Below are positions 35,225-43,357 of a stretch of 64,000 bases of DNA, piece by piece. The translations under genes were made by a program, and so were the position numbers. Location: contig JACKGZ010000003.1 in NCBI GenBank assembly GCA_020639255.1, forward strand, positions 248,001 through 312,000, in the 5' to 3' direction. The stretch is from Phycisphaera sp. Lineage in GTDB: Bacteria; Planctomycetota; Phycisphaerae; Phycisphaerales; UBA1924. The stretch's first letter is position 1. Each line of letters starts with the position of its first letter. The notes beneath the pieces were generated by a model. That model was not told the origin of the DNA. It was given only the letters and a program-made list of their open reading frames with translations, and searched no databases.

Positions 35225-36223
35225 TTCCATACGGACGAGCTTGTTTGTCACCGTCACGCGTAGGCCACGCAGGTCGAACGATTTGGCGTGCACGTCGTCT
35301 GACTGGATTCGCGCGATGATCGGCTCAAGGTGCTTCCTACCGAGGCCGTCGCGGCCTGTTTCGCCCTTCAGCTCACCCGCCGCGAGCCTGAGCCACTCCC
35401 CGATGACCAAGCCAAGCTCCTGAGTGAGCAGGTCCAGAGGGATCTCAACGCTCCTTTGATCCACTTGGGCGTGGCTGAGCAGAGTCTCGGCTTTCTCGAC
35501 GCCGAGCGCGTGCGCATCGGCGAGCAGTGATTGGGCGGACATCAAGCGCGCGGGCAGGTCTTCGTCGGCGTGCGCCAGAAGCTCGGGGATCACATTCGCC
35601 CGGAGCCACGCCCGGCGTCTCGTGAGGTCGTCGTTGGTCTCGTCGTGGACCGGTTCGTGCCCGAAAGCCCGGCAGATCGCGGCGAGCTCGGCTCGCGTGC
35701 AGACCAGAGCCGGGCGGATGAGCAACGCGCTTTCCGAAAGCGGGCGGCTCTGTCTGATCCCCGAGAGCCCTGCCGGCCCGGAGCCGCGGGTCAGTGTCAT
35801 GAGCATGGTTTCGAGCTGATCATCCGCGTGGTGACCCGTCGCAACGAACCGGCAGCCCGACTCGCTAGCGATCTCGGCGAGAGCCGCGTACCGGAGACTA
35901 CGTGCCTCGGCCTCGGTGTTGGCTTGGCCGCCGACCTCGATATCGCGAGCAACGAAGGGAATGCCAAGGCGGGCGGCGAGCAACCGGGCGGCCTCAAGGT
36001 CGGCGTTCTGGCTCGCCTCGGGCCTGAGGTTGTGGCGGATGTGGGCCGCGACGACCCGGGCCGGCTTGCAGTTGGCTAGGGCGATGAGCAGGGCCGAGGA
36101 ATCGGGCCCGCCCGAGAGGGCGACGAGCGTCGGGCGATCGGGGTCGCGGACCGCCGAGCCTCCGGTCAGCCGGCGCCATTGGGCGACGATCCGCTTGGTC
36201 GATCTCTCCACGGCTTGGTCCAC
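35192..36223 (-). CDS. tilS: tRNA(Ile)-lysidine synthase
   Basis: Converts C34 of the AUA-reading tRNA-Ile to lysidine. The ~343-aa protein has the PP-loop ALSGGPDSSALL, AHIRHNLRPEA and FVATGHHADDQLETM(L)M, standard for TilS. The C-terminal domain is short compared with E. coli TilS. GTG 36223 is chosen as start because longer frames would overlap the divergent neighbour; no strong ribosome-binding site is seen. 3' end overlaps Sco by 33 nt. Confidence 0.9.
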   Translation of the reverse strand: MDQAVERSTKRIVAQWRRLTGGSAVRDPDRPTLVALSGGPDSSALLIALANCKPARVVAAHIRHNLRPEASQNADLEAARLLAARLGIPFVARDIEVGGQANTEAEARSLRYAALAEIASESGCRFVATGHHADDQLETMLMTLTRGSGPAGLSGIRQSRPLSESALLIRPALVCTRAELAAICRAFGHEPVHDETNDDLTRRRAWLRANVIPELLAHADEDLPARLMSAQSLLADAHALGVEKAETLLSHAQVDQRSVEIPLDLLTQELGLVIGEWLRLAAGELKGETGRDGLGRKHLEPIIARIQSDDVHAKSFDLRGLRVTVTNKLVRMESVAADESPGV

Positions 36224-36264
36224 GGAGATGATGGTACGCGCCGATCCTGCTACCCTGATGACGC

Positions 36265-36822
36265 ATGGACGCACGCGGACTGACCATGGTTCTGGCGCAG
36301 GGTGAAGAGCAGGCCAAGCCCGCGCTCGATTCGCTGCCGATGATGCTGATGGGCGCGGGTGTGTTGCTACTCGTCGTCGTGCTGATGGGGCATCTGCGCA
36401 AGCAGGTCAACCGACGCAAGCACACCGTCCCGCTCGAACCAAAGGAACGGATCCAGACGATCCGAGAGGATGCACATGCGTCATCATCCATCCTCGAACG
36501 ACGAACGGCTCAGGCGGAAGAGATCGTCCGCGAGCTGACCGCATTGCTTGATAACCGCAGCGAGAAGTTGGAGATCATGATCCAGCACGCCGACGAGCGG
36601 ATCGAGAGGCTCGAGCGTCTGACCGCCGAGGCGGAGGGGCGCATGACGCCCAGGCACACCGGTTCCAACGCTCCCGCAAGCGAAACCTCATACGCCAACG
36701 ACACACTCAAGCAGCAGATCTACGACCTTGCGGATCAGGGGCAGAAGCCGATCGAGATCGCCCAGCGTCTCGGGCAGCACACGGGCAAGGTCGAATTAAT
36801 CCTGGCGCTCCGCCGGGCTTAG
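36265..36822 (+). CDS. Membrane-anchored coiled-coil protein with C-terminal helix-turn-helix-like motif
   Basis: A 185-aa protein: one TM helix (MMLMGAGVLLLVVVLMG), a coiled coil at ~65-120 (RRTAQAEEIVRELTALL ... HADERIERLERLTAEAEG), and a C-terminal segment (QQIYDLADQGQKPIEIAQRL ... KVELILALRR) resembling the DUF6115/DUF2802 group found in motility and cell-surface contexts. Function unknown. Its end overlaps the convergent ureohydrolase by 4 nt. ATG 36265; an internal ATG 36286 is possible. Confidence 0.75.
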   Translation: MDARGLTMVLAQGEEQAKPALDSLPMMLMGAGVLLLVVVLMGHLRKQVNRRKHTVPLEPKERIQTIREDAHASSSILERRTAQAEEIVRELTALLDNRSEKLEIMIQHADERIERLERLTAEAEGRMTPRHTGSNAPASETSYANDTLKQQIYDLADQGQKPIEIAQRLGQHTGKVELILALRRA

Positions 36823-37784
36823 CGCGTCGCGGCGTCGAGCGCGAGAATCTCAAAAGCGACGTGCGCCGCGAGCAGCGCCGTGTTCCCCGCGACGTCGCGA
36901 TCGGGCAGAACCTCGACGACATCCGCGCCGATGAGATTGATGCCCTTGAGTTTTCGGATCAGTCCGAGCGCCTCGGCGGATGAGAACCCCCCCACGCAAG
37001 GCGTGCCCGTTCCTGGCGCGAAGACCGGGTCCACGCAGTCGATGTCGTACGAGAGATAGACAGGGTCGCTGCCGATCTTGTCGAGCACGAACTGGATGGG
37101 TGTGAAGCCCTCTTCCTTCCAGCGGTCGTAGGTGACGAGTTCGATGCCCTGCTGCTTGGCGTAGTCGAGGTCGTCGGCTGTGTTGAGCGGGCCCTTGATG
37201 CCGATCGAGACCATGCGTTTCGGGTCGAGGATGCCCTCTTCGATGAGCCTGCGGAAGGGCGTCGCGTGGTTCCACTTCTCGCCCCAGACACTGTCGAGCG
37301 TGTCCATGTGGCTGTCGAAGTGCACGCACGCGAGGCCGCCGGCGGGCTTGCCCTGACGGATCCACGCGGCCTTCATGCCCGCGTACACGAGCGAGTGATC
37401 GCCCCCGAGCATCAAGAGCTTGCTCGTCGGGTCGGCGAGCGTGGATAGGTGTTCCCAGATGCCGTCGAGTGTTTCCTTCACGCTGTAGGGCTTGACGGGC
37501 GTGTCGCCCGCGTCGGCGAGACTCAGCACGCCCGGCACATCGACCTCGTGCTCAAGCGAGTAGTGCTTGAGGTACTGCGACTGCTCACGGATGGCGCGCG
37601 GCCCGAAACGGGCTCCGGGACGGAAAGTGACACCTCCATCGAAGGGCGCGCCGACGATCGCCCAGTCGACGTCCTTGCCTTCGGCCTTCACGTCTTCGAG
37701 CCTTGGGTAGCGCCCGAAGGTCGCGATGCCTCCGAAGCGGGGCTGGACGCGGGCGTTTGGGAGTTCGGTCTTGCGCGTGCTCAT
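36819..37784 (-). CDS. Ureohydrolase (arginase/agmatinase family)
   Basis: Mn-dependent hydrolase that releases urea from a guanidino group. The 321-aa protein has the metal motifs MLGGDHSL, VHFDSHMD and YDIDCVDPVFAPGTGTP. Substrate cannot be fixed by eye: arginine, agmatine, guanidinobutyrate or formiminoglutamate are possible. The ATG overlaps the astD stop (ATGA), so it belongs to the succinyl-pathway operon. In that setting an arginase or succinylarginine-type activity would make sense, because astB is missing. Confidence 0.9.
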   Translation of the reverse strand: MSTRKTELPNARVQPRFGGIATFGRYPRLEDVKAEGKDVDWAIVGAPFDGGVTFRPGARFGPRAIREQSQYLKHYSLEHEVDVPGVLSLADAGDTPVKPYSVKETLDGIWEHLSTLADPTSKLLMLGGDHSLVYAGMKAAWIRQGKPAGGLACVHFDSHMDTLDSVWGEKWNHATPFRRLIEEGILDPKRMVSIGIKGPLNTADDLDYAKQQGIELVTYDRWKEEGFTPIQFVLDKIGSDPVYLSYDIDCVDPVFAPGTGTPCVGGFSSAEALGLIRKLKGINLIGADVVEVLPDRDVAGNTALLAAHVAFEILALDAATR

Positions 37785-39346
37785 GACTTTCCACCGAGCC
37801 ACGCGGGGTCGAACGTGACGCCCTGGGGCAGAGCCGCCTCCGAGCCTGTCTCAACCATCGAGGCGACGGGGTACGCGCAGTAATCGAGGCTGACCGAACC
37901 CGCTGGGCGGTGGTTGCCCGATTGACCGAGCCCGCCGAAGGGGAGCTTGCTGCTCGCGCCCGCGGTGCCGGCGTTGACGTTCACGCACCCGGCCCGGGAC
38001 TCGGCGATGAACCGCTCCTGCGCCTCTTGGTCGGTGGTGAAGATCGCCGAGGCGAGGCCGTAGCGCGTGGCGTTGGCCTGCTGGATGGCTTCGTCGAGGT
38101 TCTTGACCGTGGTGACACGGAGCAGGGGCCCGAAAACTTCCTGGTCGCACCCGCAGTCGTCGGAATCGTCGGCGACGAAACGCTTCACACGGATCACGCC
38201 GGGCGTGATGTAGTGCCCATCGGTTGAGCCGTCGGTCGAGCGGGCCTCGCAGCGGAGCAGGGCCTCGCCGCCGCTCGCGATCAGCTTCTCCTGGAAGCCG
38301 AGCACCGCATCGCGGGCTTGCGCGGAAATCAGCGGCCCGATGAACACGGGGGTCTCGGAGCGAGGATCCCCCACCGCGATGCGCTTAGCCGCTTCCACAA
38401 CTGCATGAATGAATCGGTCCGCGATCGCCTCGTGCACGATCAGGCGGCGCGTGCAGGTGCAGCGCTGGCCCGTCGTGATGAACGAGGCCCGCACGACTTC
38501 GATCGCCGCCTGCTCCAGGTGCGCGTCGGGCATGACGACCGTCGGGTTGTTGCCGCCCAGTTCGAGCGCGACGATGCGTCCGGGGTGATCGAGGTTGGCC
38601 TCGAGGATCTTGCGACCCACGGGCCAGGAGCCCGTGAAAAGAATGCCGTCGATGTCGGCGTGCGTCGTGAGCTTGACGGCTGTCTCGGCGGCGCCCTGGA
38701 CGAGGTTCACAACACCGGGCGGTGCGCCCTCGGCTTCGAGCGCCTCGTTGAACATCTCGACGAGCGCCTGACCCGTGGCAGGTGTTTTCTCGCTCGGCTT
38801 GAGGACGATCGTGTTGCCCATCAGGAGGGCCGGGACGATGTGCCCGTTGGGCAGGTGCATCGGGAAGTTGTAAGGCCCGATGACCGCCATGACGCCGTGC
38901 GGGCGGTAGTGGCACTGCCCGGTGCGCGAGGCGGTGATGTCGAAGCCGTAGGGCTTGACGCGGTGGAAGCCGCCGAACTCGGAGTCGTCGAGCGTGATGT
39001 CGACCTTGCCCGCCAGGATGCCGGCCTCGGCCTGCGAATCCCACATCGCCTTGCCCGTCTCGTCGCAGATCAATTCTCCGATCTGCTGCTTGCGCTCGGT
39101 GGCGATCGCCTGGTACCGCCGAAGCACCGCGATGCGCTTCTCGATAGGCCACCGCGACCAGACCGGGAGCGCCTGACGAGCCGCGGCGACGGCCTCATCG
39201 ACGTGCGACACGACTGGCGAGCCCTCCCAGATCGATTGCGACGGGTGTGCGGGGTTGGTCGATCGGATCGAATCGCCCGGGATCGCGCGGAACTCGCCCG
39301 CGATGAGATCACTCGGTGCGTTCTTCAGAGACGGGTGGATGCTCAA
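37781..39346 (-). CDS. astD: Succinylglutamate-semialdehyde dehydrogenase
   Basis: Oxidises N-succinylglutamate semialdehyde with NAD. The ~521-aa ALDH shows RYQAIATERKQQI near the start, GPYNFPMHLPNGHI, the LELGGNNPTVV motif (Glu), the catalytic Cys in TTGQRCTCTRR, and EVFGPLLRV. This pattern, including HLPNGHIVPAL, fits AstD better than general ALDHs. Start TTG 39346 overlaps the astA stop (TTGA) with GGGAG upstream; a far longer frame upstream lies within astA and is rejected. Slightly longer than typical (~490). Confidence 0.9.
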   Translation of the reverse strand: MSIHPSLKNAPSDLIAGEFRAIPGDSIRSTNPAHPSQSIWEGSPVVSHVDEAVAAARQALPVWSRWPIEKRIAVLRRYQAIATERKQQIGELICDETGKAMWDSQAEAGILAGKVDITLDDSEFGGFHRVKPYGFDITASRTGQCHYRPHGVMAVIGPYNFPMHLPNGHIVPALLMGNTIVLKPSEKTPATGQALVEMFNEALEAEGAPPGVVNLVQGAAETAVKLTTHADIDGILFTGSWPVGRKILEANLDHPGRIVALELGGNNPTVVMPDAHLEQAAIEVVRASFITTGQRCTCTRRLIVHEAIADRFIHAVVEAAKRIAVGDPRSETPVFIGPLISAQARDAVLGFQEKLIASGGEALLRCEARSTDGSTDGHYITPGVIRVKRFVADDSDDCGCDQEVFGPLLRVTTVKNLDEAIQQANATRYGLASAIFTTDQEAQERFIAESRAGCVNVNAGTAGASSKLPFGGLGQSGNHRPAGSVSLDYCAYPVASMVETGSEAALPQGVTFDPAWLGGKS

Positions 39347-40542
39347 CGCTTGCTCCCGGCTTTGCTGGTCTTTTTCTTCGTTGTCTTCTTGGTGGTCTTG
39401 GCGTTCTTGGTCGCGGGCTTGCCGAAGAAGTCCATCGGTGTGACGCCGACCTCGTCGCCCTTCTCGACCTCGAGGGCGTCCATGCATTCCTTGGTCAGGC
39501 TGATGGCGTCGCCGCTCACGAGGCTGACCTTCTCGTGGATCGCGCGGAACTCGCCGTCGGAGTCGAGCTTGCTCACGATGCACATCTCGGTGCACTTCGA
39601 CGCGGGGACAGCGTTCCCGTGTGTGCGAGTATGCGTGTGTGCGACGGGGATGATCTCGTTTGTCTTGGCGTCGAGGTGTGGCCCGCCGTCGAAGGGATCG
39701 ACGAAGTTGCGGTACTCGAAGCCAAGGTTTTCGAGCATCTTTCGCGCGGACTTGGTCTCGTTGTGGACCTGCGCGACCGCAGCACGTGCGTTCGGCGGGA
39801 GCAGCGAGAGGTAAATCGGATCCTTGGGGAGCAGCGATGTGATGAATTCGCGGCTGTACTGGCAGAACCGGTCTGCCTCGTCGTAGCTCAGCGGCACGAA
39901 TCGGCGACCGAGGAAGTCCCAGAGGAGGCTGTCGCCCTCGGGTGTGATCGGGGCCATCATCTCGGCGAGCACGCGGTCGGCAAAGAGCGAGCGGTGCAGG
40001 CCGATCATGTGGAATCGGATCATGCTGAGAAAGAGGCCCAGCTTCTTCTTGTGCCCGCGGAAGGACGGCTGGAGGATGAGCCCGCCGATCTCGGTCGGGC
40101 CCGACTCGTCGAGGTAGAGCTCGGCGACCATGTGCGAGGTGCCGGTCTGGAGACTCTGGCTGAAGAAGTGCTTCTGCGAGAGCTTGAACGAAACGTTCGG
40201 GCTACCCGGGCCGCCCATCTTGGCGAGCACCTGGCTCGAGCCGAGAGGCTGGCCCGACTCGGTATCCTCAAGCACGAACATGAACAGGTCCGCCTCGTGC
40301 GTCGTCGCGCCGAGACCGCCGAGTGACTTGTCGGACTTGACCGACTTCAGCACTGAGTCTGGAACATCTTCCTTCTCGTAGCCCTCGACGCCGCCCGCTG
40401 CTTTCAGGAATGTGTTGCGGCTGTGGACGATCTTCGCCTGGATGATGTCCTTGTCGGGCGGCAGGTTGATGAAGTGCACCATCTTCGCCAGCTTGTGCAG
40501 CGTGGGTGTGTCGGTCAGCTTGGCCCGTCTGATGAGATACAT
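39343..40542 (-). CDS. astA: Arginine/ornithine N-succinyltransferase
   Basis: Transfers succinyl from succinyl-CoA to the alpha-amino group of arginine (and, in Pseudomonas, ornithine). The 399-aa protein starts YLIRRAKLTDTPTLHKLA and has the family MVHFINLPPDKD, GSSQVLAKMG, ELYLDESG, LILQPSFRGHKKK, and HGNAVPAS segments. The C-terminus adds a Lys-rich tail (KKTTKKKTSKAGSKR) not found in usual AstA (~340 aa). ATG 40542; overlaps astD by 4 nt and follows the aminotransferase by 70 bp. Confidence 0.88.
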   Translation of the reverse strand: MYLIRRAKLTDTPTLHKLAKMVHFINLPPDKDIIQAKIVHSRNTFLKAAGGVEGYEKEDVPDSVLKSVKSDKSLGGLGATTHEADLFMFVLEDTESGQPLGSSQVLAKMGGPGSPNVSFKLSQKHFFSQSLQTGTSHMVAELYLDESGPTEIGGLILQPSFRGHKKKLGLFLSMIRFHMIGLHRSLFADRVLAEMMAPITPEGDSLLWDFLGRRFVPLSYDEADRFCQYSREFITSLLPKDPIYLSLLPPNARAAVAQVHNETKSARKMLENLGFEYRNFVDPFDGGPHLDAKTNEIIPVAHTHTRTHGNAVPASKCTEMCIVSKLDSDGEFRAIHEKVSLVSGDAISLTKECMDALEVEKGDEVGVTPMDFFGKPATKNAKTTKKTTKKKTSKAGSKR

Positions 40543-40612
40543 ACCGGCCTCCCGTGGCCTGCGCGTCGTTCACTCGAGAGCGGGGACACGCTTACCCGCG
40601 GGTGGAAACGAA

Positions 40613-42052
40613 TTACCCGGCAACCTTGGCGAAGCCTCGCTCGATGCACTCGAAGATCCTGGGCCAGTGCTCGTCTTTGAGAACGGGTACGGGTGGGAGC
40701 ATGCGCACGTGGAACGGGCCGTGCCCGCACCAGAAGACGATCGCGCCCTCGTCGTAGCAGGCCTTGCAGGCGGCCATGACCTTGTTCTTGTCGCCGCCGA
40801 AGGGCGTCATTCGCATCATGCCACCCATGCCGCCCGCGATGTCGCTCTGCTCGGGCACCTTGGGGAACCAATTCGGGTGCTTCTCGGCGAGCGATTTGAC
40901 GTGCTTGCGGAACTGGGTGTGGTGGTGTTCGAGCTTGCCCGAGGGGCCGTAGAGATCCCCATCGCGAAGCATCTCAAGGATGCGGATGCCCGTCGAAAAG
41001 TCCTGGCTCGCGCCGGTGAACGTGCCCGAGAGCAGGCCCGCGCGGGGGCTGTACTCCTTGGTGTAGAGCGTGGCGCAGGCCTGGGTCATTTTGCCCACGC
41101 AGAAGACGTCGACGTAGTCACCGAGGCCCAAGGTCTCATAGGCGAACATCTCGCGTGTCCGGCCGAAGGCCTGGATCTCATCGTCCCAGATCGCGATGTT
41201 GTTCTCGCGGCAGATATCCATGAGCGCGACGAAGTACTCGCGCGGCGCGACGTTGAAGCCGCCCTCGCCCTGCAGCAGCTCGAAGATGAAGCAGGCGTGC
41301 TGACGCGGGTAGCGTGCGATGTACTCGCGGAGCTGGTCGCATGCGAGCTCGATGAACTTGGCCTCGCCCCCGGCGCGGGCGACGTTGGCCTCCGTCCAGT
41401 AGGGCATGTAATCGACCTGAGTCGACAGCGGGATGCCGTCGCGACCACCGGCCGAGTCGCCGATCTGCGCCATGGTGACGGTGCGCCCCATGAAGCAGTC
41501 CTTGAAAGCGATGACGCGGCTGGCCGGGGCGTGCTTCTGGTAGCAGACCTTCAGAGCGCTCTCGTTGGCGACGGCACCGGAAGTCGTCACGAAACACTCG
41601 GCGAGGCGGCTGTTGCGACCAGCCAATTCGAGGAGCAATTCGCCGAAGCGGTAGGCATCGAAATTGGACTGAAGGTTGCCGTGCTTGGCGGTGTCCTGGA
41701 TGCTCGACTCGAGCGAGGCGCGGACGAGCTCCGGGTGGCTGTGCCCGAAGAAGTGCACGCCGATGCCCGTGATCAGATCCCACTTGACCGAGCCGTCGGC
41801 CATCTCAACGAGCGGGCCGTTGCCCGCGCCGCTGCCGAGGAGCGGGTAGAGCAGCGCGCGTCCCTTGACGCCTGCGGCTCGGTCCAGCAACTGCTTGTAG
41901 TCGCCCTTCAGCCCGTCCGCCGGGGGCCTGGCGTCGGTAATCGACGCGGAGTGCTGCTGCACCTGCGCAACGATCGCGTCGATCGCGGACTTGATTGTCG
42001 CGTCGGCTGCAAGCTTGGATCCAACACTCTCACTCATGGTCGTCTCGGGCAT
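40613..42052 (-). CDS. Class III PLP aminotransferase (probable succinylornithine transaminase role)
   Basis: A 479-aa fold-type I aminotransferase: GHSHPELV, TTSGAVANESALK (PLP phosphate site), ELLQGEGGFNVAP, the Asp of WDDEIQAFGR, and the Schiff-base Lys in FCVGKMTQA. Family members act on omega-amino groups such as acetyl- or succinylornithine. Its place between an M20 hydrolase and astA suggests that it supplies the AstC step, although it is longer than AstC (~400 aa) and lysine 6-aminotransferase cannot be excluded. ATG 42052 with GGAG 6 nt upstream. Confidence 0.82.
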   Translation of the reverse strand: MPETTMSESVGSKLAADATIKSAIDAIVAQVQQHSASITDARPPADGLKGDYKQLLDRAAGVKGRALLYPLLGSGAGNGPLVEMADGSVKWDLITGIGVHFFGHSHPELVRASLESSIQDTAKHGNLQSNFDAYRFGELLLELAGRNSRLAECFVTTSGAVANESALKVCYQKHAPASRVIAFKDCFMGRTVTMAQIGDSAGGRDGIPLSTQVDYMPYWTEANVARAGGEAKFIELACDQLREYIARYPRQHACFIFELLQGEGGFNVAPREYFVALMDICRENNIAIWDDEIQAFGRTREMFAYETLGLGDYVDVFCVGKMTQACATLYTKEYSPRAGLLSGTFTGASQDFSTGIRILEMLRDGDLYGPSGKLEHHHTQFRKHVKSLAEKHPNWFPKVPEQSDIAGGMGGMMRMTPFGGDKNKVMAACKACYDEGAIVFWCGHGPFHVRMLPPVPVLKDEHWPRIFECIERGFAKVAG

Positions 42053-42158
42053 CGCGCTCTCCGGCTTATTCGGCGGGAATCTGCCCGGATCATCGACCAC
42101 ATCAGGGGTGATCTGAGGGGGTAACCGCCGACGGACGCTCGGGGCGAGCGCCCACGCC

Positions 42159-43343
42159 TCATTGTTGGCAGAGACGCATCACAAGGACAGCCATGAGCTG
42201 GCACCGCTCGACGAGGCTTGAGAGGTCGATCCACTCGTCCGGGGTGTGAAGCCCACCCCCGCGGACCCCGAGCGTGTCGATGGTCGGGAGCCCGGCGTCC
42301 TGCATGATATTGCCGTCGCAGACGCCGCCCGTCTTGGCAAATGGCAGCGACTGCCCGAGCGCCTCGGCAACCTCGCGTGCCCGCTCGGCGAGCGCCCGCG
42401 TGGGCGGGATCTCGGGCTTGGCGGGGCGGTTGAAGCTTCGGTAAACGCTTACCTTGGGCAGCGCCTCCCCACTCGTCGCGAGCGAGTCGAGCTTGGCGCC
42501 CAGTTCGTCGGCGACCGCCTGATCCGGGAAACGCACGTTCCCGAAAGCAGTCGCGTGGTCCGGAACCGCGTTGGCGGCGTTGCCACCCGTGATCGGGCCG
42601 ACGTTGGCGACCATGCCTCTTTCGGGCTCGGGCATCTGGCCGATCTTGACCAGAATCTCGCCGAGCTTAGTCACTGCGGAGATGCCCTCAGTGAAGGCTC
42701 GCCCGACGTGCGCCGCCTTGCCGCGGACATCGACGAGGAACTGCCCCGAGCCGACGCGCTCGATTGCCAGTTCCCCACCCGCGAGCGCCGGCTCGATCGC
42801 CAAGCCGAAATCGTGCTTCGCCGACGCCTCGCGGAGCGCCCGCTGCGAGTGGTACGTGCCCGTTTCCTCATCTGCGTTGAGGAAGAAGGACCATGAACAC
42901 TCGACACCGGCCTCCGCTAGTGTTTCAAGCGCCGCGACCGCGATCACGAGCCCGCCCTTCATATCCACGCAGCCCGGCCCCGTGGCGGTCTTGCCGTCGG
43001 GGGCGATCGTGAGTTCCTTGAATGGTCCGTCAGGGTCATGCACCGTGTCAAGGTGACCCGCGATCAGCACCGAGCGAAGACCCGGCTTCAGGTTCGAGCT
43101 GAGTGACGAGGATGGGATCTGGATCTGCGGTCCAAGCCACGCGGGCTTCGGGTCGCCCGGTGTCAGCTCCGTCGTCGCGCCGATCGCGTTCAGGCGATCC
43201 GTCAGCAGCGTCCGCGACCGCTCGATCGCCTTGAGGTTGCCACCGCCCGTGGGTGTGCCGACGTGGAGTTTCAGGTCTTCCAGAAGCGTGCCTTGCTTCC
43301 TGGCGATGAGATCGCAGACTTCGCGTTCCTGGGTACTCAGCAC
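42159..43343 (-). CDS. M20 family metallohydrolase (possible succinylglutamate desuccinylase)
   Basis: A 394-aa co-catalytic zinc hydrolase: AGHLDTVHD, GPGCVDMKGG, the catalytic/metal NADEETG, and late GGLHTPDEW. Family M20 hydrolyses amide bonds of small N-acyl amino acids or dipeptides. In this cluster the last step of the succinyl pathway (succinylglutamate to glutamate) lacks its usual enzyme AstE, which is of a different family, so an M20 replacement is plausible. It begins GTG 43343, 14 bp after the lipoprotein gene, and ends 106 bp before the aminotransferase gene; the gap holds a small perfect hairpin at 42136-42150 with no T-tract. Confidence 0.85.
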   Translation of the reverse strand: MLSTQEREVCDLIARKQGTLLEDLKLHVGTPTGGGNLKAIERSRTLLTDRLNAIGATTELTPGDPKPAWLGPQIQIPSSSLSSNLKPGLRSVLIAGHLDTVHDPDGPFKELTIAPDGKTATGPGCVDMKGGLVIAVAALETLAEAGVECSWSFFLNADEETGTYHSQRALREASAKHDFGLAIEPALAGGELAIERVGSGQFLVDVRGKAAHVGRAFTEGISAVTKLGEILVKIGQMPEPERGMVANVGPITGGNAANAVPDHATAFGNVRFPDQAVADELGAKLDSLATSGEALPKVSVYRSFNRPAKPEIPPTRALAERAREVAEALGQSLPFAKTGGVCDGNIMQDAGLPTIDTLGVRGGGLHTPDEWIDLSSLVERCQLMAVLVMRLCQQ

Positions 43344-43357
43344 GACATATCCAATCT

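Noticed and set aside
38318..39814. Plus-strand open frame opposite astD and astA
   Set aside because: Antisense composition; minus-strand enzymes are supported by motifs and coupled starts.
40412..42124. A 570-codon plus-strand frame opposite the aminotransferase
   Set aside because: Amino-acid pattern is antisense-like and lacks motifs; the minus-strand aminotransferase has the PLP lysine and other motifs.
42136..42150. Small hairpin after the M20 gene as terminator
   Set aside because: 6-bp stem without a T-tract; it sits within a run of co-directional genes and is more likely incidental.
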